From assembly GCA_003427395.1 (NCBI GenBank), contig BFEA01000103.1, positions 1,481,223-1,505,509 on the forward strand: DNA of 24,287 nt, given 5' to 3'. Below, in pieces: positions 18,754 to 24,287 of the stretch; position 1 is the stretch's first letter, and each line of letters opens with the position of its first letter. The stretch comes from Chara braunii (taxonomy: Eukaryota; Streptophyta; Charophyceae; Charales; Characeae). A program made the translations under genes and the position numbers. The notes beneath the pieces were generated by a model. The model made no database searches, was not told the DNA's origin, and saw only the letters and a list, made by a program, of their open reading frames with translations.

Positions 18754-19070
18754 TGTAGGTTGCAATCCCACTTGTCGCCTTTCTCTCATAACCACAAATT
18801 TGACTTAGAATAAGAAGGGCAGAAAAAATAGTTTCGGTCTCTCGAGATACAAGAAGAGAACAACTCAACTCGTGAGAGAGGGCTTTGGTGTCTTAACGCG
18901 CTTGAAAACCCCACAATGGTGGCCAAGAAACGAAGTAGAAACGCCAGATCGCAGCCAATACGTAGTGTAACTGCCTTCTGATAGCCTCCAAGTTGCGGCA
19001 ATGACCCTCTTGCAGAAACTCGATAACTCTCTCAAGCCGCCGTACTCCAACCTCTGACTGAAATGCAACT
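18754..19070 (-). repeat. Dispersed repeat, copy 1 (317 bp)
   Basis: Copy 1 matches copy 2 (19452-19768) from TGTAGGTTGCAAT to AAATGCAACT with no net length change. It includes GACTTAGAA.AAGAA.GGCAGAAAAAA, CAATGGTGGCCAA and CAGCCAATACGTAGTGTAAC. A more diverged third copy lies inverted at 8600-8965. Minus-strand frames are partly open in both copies, but differences between them mostly change amino acids, arguing against selection on protein. Probable non-autonomous mobile element; ends not defined. Confidence 0.85.
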
Positions 19071-19451
19071 GCGTAATTTACAGAGGTTGCGTTGAAATAG
19101 AGCACACACCCATGCTCTATTCGAAATGTAGGCTAAAGTAGCAGAACTAAGATAGAGACTATGTACGCAACAGATAAGCGAAGACGAAACGAAATATACG
19201 GCAAAAGTGCAGCAAGTCGACTAAGGACCGCAACCGCAAAAAAACTCATCAGCGACAGTAGTAATGTATAGCTGCATTTTTTATATACAAAGTGACTAAA
19301 AGGCAGCAGAGCATCCGACAAGGTGCAGTGACCATGCACAACGATGATCAAACCACAACGTAACAATAGTTCCTCCTCCAAAGCGGTATCTCCCGGTCCA
19401 GCAACAAGAACCGTAACTTAATAGCACCAATAGAGATTGCTATAATCCAAT
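19071..19451. other. Spacer between two direct repeat copies
   Basis: About 380 bases with no repeat or gene recognised. The minus frame 19348-19779 enters it from copy 2 and is not accepted as a gene. Confidence 0.45.
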
Positions 19452-19768
19452 TGTAGGTTGCAATCTCACTTGCCGCCTTCCTCTCGTAACCACAAATTTG
19501 ACTTAGAAGAAGAAAGGCAGAAAAAAGGGTTTCGGACTCTCGAGATACAAGAAGGGGACAGCTCAACTTGCGCGAGAGGGCCTTGGTGTCTTGACGTGTA
19601 TGAGAACCCTGCAATGGTGGCCAAAAAACGAAGTAGAAAGACCAGATCGCAGCCAATACGTAGTGTAACTGTCTTCTGATAACCTCGAAGTTGTGGCAAT
19701 GACCCTCTTGCAGAAGCCCGATCACGCTCTCAAGTCGCCATACTCCAACCTCTGACTGAAATGCAACT
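19452..19768 (-). repeat. Dispersed repeat, copy 2 (317 bp)
   Basis: Direct repeat of 18754-19070, offset by 698 bases. The equal length with many substitutions suggests an old segmental duplication of 698 bp, or two insertions in the same orientation. Confidence 0.85.
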
Positions 19769-19793
19769 ATATATACCACGCCTAGTTCACCCT

Positions 19794-19834
19794 TTTTGCA
19801 GAAACCCGATCACGCTCTCAAGCCGCCGTACACC
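19794..19834 (-). repeat. Truncated third direct copy of the dispersed repeat
   Basis: TTGCAGAA.CCCGATCACGC and the following CTCTCAAGCCGCCGTAC match an internal part of copies 1 and 2 (for example 19708-19744), then the match stops. Confidence 0.7.
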
Positions 19835-20230
19835 ATGAGGACAACTACAAACATAACTAATAGTTGTAGTTCACGAAGGCGATAATCAAAGCAACGGTTC
19901 GATCCCCATAAGCACTTGATTATAATCGTTCCCCTACTACTCATCAACTACGCAATATGAAACTGTACCATCCATTAGAACATGGGAAGATGCATCGCAG
20001 ACTTCCGCAAGGTACATGCGTCCCCCCACCTTCCACAACAACTACTTCACTCCTTATGATAAAGATATATCTCGGTTAGGTAAACAGTTTTTTTCTCCCC
20101 TCTTTCCTCCGCAATCCCTCTTCTTCCTCATCACCTTTGTCAACCTGGTCTGACCAACCTCTCAACACAACACATCTCAACCAGCGCATGTTCTGATAGC
20201 ACTGTACACAAAATGAGAAGGCAAGAAAAC
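19835..20230. other. No supported gene
   Basis: A GGTTCGATCCCC string at 19899, identical to a tRNA B box, has no A box at tRNA distance upstream. Nothing else recognised. Confidence 0.45.
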
Positions 20231-20231
20231 C

Positions 20232-20333
20232 TAAATCACCGGGTCTTCTCCCAATTTATGCAGGTTGTCCTTGCGCAAGGGTCATGTTAATCTTCTCTGT
20301 ATCGTTCCACTTTTTACGGATGCCCGGAAGGAC
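20232..20333 (-). ncRNA. U6: U6 spliceosomal snRNA-like sequence, probably a pseudogene
   Basis: On the minus strand the sequence starts GTCCTTCCGGGCATCCG, close to the U6 5' stem-loop, followed by GTGGAACGATACAGAGAAGA, which includes the ACAGAGA box that pairs with the 5' splice site. Next come TTAACATGACCC and TTGCGCAAGGACAA, then TGCATAAATTGGGAGAAGA. Length from the 5' stem to the expected 3' end is about 102, normal for U6. The catalytic AGC triad reads AAC, and the CCCCTGCGCAAGGATGAC region carries three changes. The 3' end is not a clean T-run (TTTTC lies slightly downstream). I see no plant-type TATA at -25 or upstream sequence element. U6 identity is firm from the ACAGAGA and GCGCAAGG blocks; function as a working gene is doubtful. 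Confidence 0.9.
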
Positions 20334-20409
20334 CAGGTCGCAATGGCCTAAGCTATCCTCGTCGGACTGACCGCACCCTAGGTAATTCATGATTGTAGTA
20401 TTTTACTCA

Positions 20410-20481
20410 TCCGCTTCCAGGAGGTCGAACTCAAGTCTGTATTTCGACAGTTCATTCGTGCACCAACTAAGCTAGGCTCAT
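20410..20481 (-). promoter_or_regulatory. tRNA-like Pol III A and B boxes upstream of the U6-like sequence
   Basis: On the minus strand TAGCTTAGTTGG (20474-20463) fits the A-box consensus TRGYNNARNNGG, and GTTCGACCTCC (20430-20420) fits the B box GTTCGANNCC with one mismatch. The 32 bases between them is normal tRNA spacing. An anticodon-arm-like hairpin, CTGT with ACAG around CGAAAT, lies between. The acceptor stem and T stem do not pair, so this is not a functional tRNA; it could be the head of a tRNA-derived SINE or a tRNA relic. It points toward the U6-like sequence and ends about 85 bases upstream of it. Confidence 0.4.
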
Positions 20482-20555
20482 CATACCGGGATTGGTTCTG
20501 CTACTGATACTGGGACCGATCCCTAAAACACATAATAAAAAAAAAACTAATAATT

Positions 20556-20590
20556 AAAAAAATAAAAATAAAAATAAAAATAAAAATAAA
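20556..20590. repeat. (AAAAT)n microsatellite
   Basis: Six or so AAAAT units within an A-rich run. Confidence 0.9.
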
Positions 20591-21300
20591 GAAAAAAGGA
20601 AGCGGGGTTTTGGGGGAGGAGGACCGCCTGCACCCCCTCAGTCCCACCAATCAGGCCTGCTACTGCGGTCTGCAGCAAAACTGAAGGGGATAGCCTCGCC
20701 GGACCCTCACCCCCTCGGTTTCCTTTGTAGTGCTTCTCTGCTCCTCCATCGCCGGTGGTTGGCCTCGATCCTTGAATCTGTAACATAGAAGTTCAACATT
20801 GTAACCAATAGTGATATGCCCAAGGCTGGTACTAGCACCAACGGAAACCCATTTAAAAAGGTTTTGCACACTGCGCGGCTTCCCCAAAGTGCCCCAAGAC
20901 CATGCCTTGGCCTACCGATCGGGTCCAACCGCCAAAGTCGGTGCCTTTGCCGTGCGGATGTCAGGCTTCATCCATGAACCACGTGTGCACACTGTCAAAC
21001 TAAAAATTAAGCTTTAATCTCAATCTTTAATAAAAAATAAACCTTTCAATCAGGGATATTAACCTCCGGTATACTATAAAAATCACCCACGCCTTAAACT
21101 CGCGCATCCACACACTCTCTAACCTCATCTCATGCGCGCCCGTCATTCCGGCTACAAAGAGTCGTCTTCGGGCCGCGCAACACTTATGTGAGCAATTGTC
21201 TTGAGTACCATCTTAGACACAACTCGTTCGCAGTGCAAAAACACACGCAAATACCCTTGTAAGGGTGTTTACACCAACATCGGAGTCCTTGCCTCCCAAA
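20591..21300. other. No supported gene
   Basis: Overlapping minus frames at 20547-20928 are 73-79 codons and unrecognised. A TATA-like TACTATAAAAATC at 21070-21082 on the plus strand leads only into antisense of the retroelement remnant. Confidence 0.4.
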
Positions 21301-21329
21301 AGTGATGGTTGACGAAGCGGCGACAGGGA

Positions 21330-22715
21330 TTACCTATCCTTAGCATCCTTAGTTCTTTCCTTCCTACCAACCCTTTGACCACCTTATTTTTCCATTCCAT
21401 CCTCCTCCTTCCCCTGTATCAAGGTTCCATCATCCTGCGAGACAAAGTCTCCCCCCTGATTCTCCCTGTGCATAACTTTGGACGAGGGATGCTCGTTTTT
21501 TTCCTATTGTTCTTCTTCTACAAATTTAACTGTCTCATTTTCTCCTTAACTTTCTTTTATCCTTTGCTCTCCATCGTTCGCCGTCCCCGCCTCCATCATT
21601 GCCTCGTCTTTCTTATTAGGGACTCTATCTCCTTTCTGCTCCTCTTGGCCCGCGGACTTCTCGCCGGCAACCGAGTTCTCATCGGTATTCCCATCAACTT
21701 TCCCATCGACATTTTCTTGATTTTTTTTATTAGCACTGTCCTTCTCCCTTTCAGACTTTTCCTCCTTCGTTTCCTTCTCCTTGTCTTTTTCCCCTTTCTC
21801 CCCTTGCTCAGTCCCCCACCCGAGTCGTCTTACGAATCATCCTTCCTCAGATCCCTGCTCTTTTTTTGAAGGTCCTGGGTTTTCTGCACATTCTTAGCAG
21901 GACATGTGTTATCCTTTTCAGTGTGAAAGTGTTGACGACATACCCTGCACCAAGAGGTATGGACATAAACCACTTTTAGTTCCACATAACCTTCCTTCTT
22001 CATATCAATCACAAGATAAGGCTTATACTGGAGCCGTGCGTCTGGTTCTAAGTTGAAACGAGCATTAACAAGCTCGGGGTTACATCGGTTTGGAGTAGGT
22101 GTCATGTTTCTTCAAAAAAAATTCGAAAGTTTTTTTGACCGTTGTAGCTAAGTAAGGCAGGGCAGCCATCGGAATGTACATGCACCTAACCCAAAAGAAC
22201 TTGTACCTGTGAGCTTCCCTCCTCTCAAAAAGCTCATTTTTAGACATCCACGGACAAACAGAGACAATATTAATTTTCCTATCCAACTGAATTTTGTCTT
22301 CTTTCTTTCTCCGCATTCATTCGACAATCGCTTTTGCGGGCGCCGTATAAGTGACTAAGTTAAAACCTTCGTTGTGAAAGATCCCCGTTTAGGGGTCGTC
22401 TGAATCACTTTACTATTCGTTCAACCATGTTCGTAAAAACGAATAAGTTGTATTTTGATTGAGACTTGTAGGGGGTTTCGAACCATCATAAAAAAATACG
22501 AACACTGCATTCTTGCTCAACCATTATTCCTGCACAAGGTGTAGGGCGGGGTTGACCACAACTTTAATGAAATGTTCGCTATCCTCAACGTGCTCAGGGT
22601 TGAGCGAGTCAGGGAAAACTCCCACATTATAACAACCAGAGAGGATTTCTTTAAGCCTCTCTTTCTTCTTTTGGCTCATCAAAGGAGTGGGGGAGATCTG
22701 CCCAGTTTTCCTCAT
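21330..22715 (-). pseudogene. Retroelement gag/ORF1-like protein (DUF4283 plus CCHC knuckle), disrupted
   Basis: A minus-strand reading path of about 460 codons starts near an ATG at 22715 and ends at TAA 21332-21330. It begins with a Lys-rich segment, then shows a domain resembling plant DUF4283 proteins, with the FFWVRCMYIP block (about 22200) in the place of the family's W.R...IP element. Further on come the YKPYLVIDMKKEG block and the zinc knuckle CRVCRQHFHTEKDNTC (C-x2-C-x4-H-x6-C, about 21950-21900), then a Lys/Glu/Asp-rich tail. DUF4283 followed by CCHC is typical of gag-like ORF1 of plant non-LTR elements, binding the element RNA. Stops at 22526, 22415, 22412, 22391 and 22319 (first bases), two frameshifts (near an A8 run at about 22115, and near 21840) and stops in the tail show it is dead. 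No reverse transcriptase follows downstream. The 186-codon plus frame at 21309-21869 is its antisense shadow. Confidence 0.75.
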
Positions 22716-22810
22716 GGTAGAGAATGCAAATGTCAACATAACACGCAAAAGGCAAATGAGTAGTAATAGCAAAACGTAGTAAGTATAATACAAGTAAAAC
22801 CTCAATAAAT

Positions 22811-23540
22811 ATGGATAAAACCAACATATTAACTATGAAAACGCCATCCCCGAGTTACGAGACAGGAAATTACAAAACATCTTCAAGGTTACCCAGTCGT
22901 CGCCAAGTAGAGTGTAGCTTTGTCTCACACCAAATAGAGGTTACCCAGTCTTCGGGCCTCGCCAAACTGTGGGCGAAACGAAAAATGAAACTACTTCGTT
23001 TTGTCAAAGTATTACCGCACAACTCACACGAGAATCCTGTCAGGAAAAACTCGCGTATGTTGTCAGATTTGGAGTTTGCGAGGTTGAGCACATGCATGTT
23101 CCTCCCCTGCCTGCAATACACACGAACCGGTAGGTCCTCCGTTAAGCCGGTGGAGGTGGTGTGAAACCTCACGAGTCTGGCGAGTCGGTCAAAAAATTTG
23201 GACCTTAGCATGTATCGGAAGTCGCATAGCACACATGAACCCCACACGGATGCAGTTTTCGTGAGCCCTTACAAGTTCGTGTGTGTTATGCGACGATGAT
23301 ACCAGAAACGAGACGAAACAGTGATTCTGGACCTTGCGAGGCCGCGCGAGTTTGAAGCTCGTTTCGTCTCTTTTTTTGCACCGTTCAGTGAGCCCCTTCG
23401 CCAGGTACAGTGCATCTTCGAAAAACTAGTATCGAGGGATAGTCACAACATGATCTCATTTCCCCAAACTACTTATTTGTGACCTCATTTGTCAGCGGTA
23501 TGAGGGGCTGTGGGGGTTAGGAATTTGCCATAACCTCCGA
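22811..23540. other. No supported gene
   Basis: Overlapping frames on both strands (22811-23164 plus, 22870-23247 minus) have no recognisable domain. GGTTACCCAGTC occurs at 22887 and 22940. The inverted pair GAGACGAAAC and GTTTCGTCTC lies near 23310 and 23362. Confidence 0.4.
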
Positions 23541-24225
23541 AGGTTACCATAAATTCCCTTTATTTTTCGAAATCAAGCTGCGGAAACTGAAAAAAATTTG
23601 AAGACGAAGATATTGCCAAGAAATGCGATCTCGCAGTGTGACTGGTGCAGTCGAACCTAAAATCCAGTCGGGCACAACCTTATCTGTTGCGAAATGAGGA
23701 GGTGGTGTGACCAGTCCAGCCACAATTTTCCCAAATCGGGCATCCCATTTTTTCAAAGAAAATATGATTTTGGGTACGCAGTGTGAGCGTGCCCTGTGTG
23801 ACCGGCCCTCTACCCCTTTTTTGGGAGTTCGTAGCCCGTCAGGGTTGCGGTTTTCCCCCCGGGGACATTTCAACGTCATTGAAATTTCAACGTTGGTGGT
23901 CGTTCGGGAGGGTAGGCATTTTGAGGTTTCGGGGCTTAGCAAGGGGTGGGGCATGCGAAGGACTAGTAGCTGCCTGTTGGAGGTCAAGGAGTCATTGAGT
24001 TTTGAACATTCCGAAATCAAAACGGTGTGGGTCCACTTTTCTCAAATAGAAGAGCAGTTCGGATAGGACACGTGCGCGTTGTGTTCAAATATAACATCTA
24101 CCGTTTCTACTCGAATTTCGAAAAGGAAAAACTTTTGTTTTCCAATCGCATATTACGTTTTTTTTTTTTTTGAGGTCATCGCTTGCCCTTGTGCTCCCCG
24201 CCACTGACATGGTGCATACTGCAAG
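23541..24225. other. Uncertain coding potential on both strands
   Basis: A minus frame of 158 codons (23544-24020) and a plus frame of 119 codons (23707-24066) overlap. Both have mixed composition and neither matches a family I know. TTTCAACGT occurs twice at 23868-23895. I cannot choose a strand. Confidence 0.25.
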
Positions 24226-24226
24226 G

Positions 24227-24287
<61 letters not shown>
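24227..24287. repeat. Compound (CT)n(AC)n microsatellite at the window edge
   Basis: About eight CT followed by about 23 AC, running off the end of the window. The Cys/Val frame read through it is meaningless. Confidence 0.97.

Noticed and set aside
19896-19910. tRNA gene suggested by a perfect B box GGTTCGATCCCC
   Set aside because: No A box at tRNA distance and no cloverleaf pairing.
21069-21083. TATA box of a plus-strand gene
   Set aside because: No credible plus-strand coding or RNA gene follows.
21309-21869. 186-codon Leu/Phe/Ser-rich plus frame resembling a membrane protein
   Set aside because: It is the exact antisense of the Lys/Glu-rich tail and part of the CCHC segment of the retroelement remnant.
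22811-23247. 117- and 125-codon overlapping frames on opposite strands
   Set aside because: No domain, similar openness on both strands and no context supporting either.

Overview
The window looks like repeat-dense nuclear DNA of a eukaryote. Supporting this are a U6 spliceosomal RNA-like copy, a decayed Helitron Rep/helicase fragment, a broken gag/ORF1-like gene ending in a CCHC zinc knuckle of the kind found in plant non-LTR retroelements, very long GA/CT microsatellites, and a 571-base run of N at an assembly gap. The retroelement style suits a streptophyte plant or charophyte alga (Chara-like), but nothing here proves the species. I see no intact, recognisable protein-coding gene, no bacterial operon logic and no CRISPR array.

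Layout. 1-2460: an unidentified minus-strand reading frame (168-782, open to 909), then short minisatellites and CTGAGT-type repeats. 2460-5000: about 2.5 kb without a supported feature. 5002-5690: a frameshifted minus-strand coding remnant. 6629-7659: one weak plus-strand coding remnant and one minus-strand candidate two-exon gene. 7894-8235: modular GA microsatellite followed by a 35-bp minisatellite. 8600-8965: a diverged inverted copy of a repeat that recurs twice at 18.7-19.8 kb. 9160-11760: a long tract of short, regularly spaced imperfect hairpins. 11771-12261: two GC-rich tandem units of about 250 bp. 12692-13509: a candidate retroposed insert with poly(A) and 20-bp direct repeats, the second ending at the gap. 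14081-14830: GA tracts around a nest of direct and inverted repeats. 15249-16019: a foldback-type element holding a perfect 46-bp palindrome. 16509-17411: Helitron fragment with five in-frame stops. 17385-17740: more of the approximately 120-bp repeat family seen at 11.5 kb. 20232-20481: tRNA-like Pol III promoter boxes followed by a U6-like sequence. 21330-22715: retroelement gag/ORF1-like pseudogene. 24227-24287: compound CT/AC microsatellite running off the window.

The most interesting signal is the hairpin tract at 9.2-11.2 kb. Some 20 short units keep a constant centre built on TAAGTT. The flanking arms differ from unit to unit, yet in most units the left arm still pairs with the right arm. 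That pattern of changing but complementary arms means either selection on a folded structure or a DNA process that repeatedly rewrites one arm from the other. It is not explained by any coding frame. The genes do not form a pathway; the window is mostly mobile-element debris and tandem repeats.
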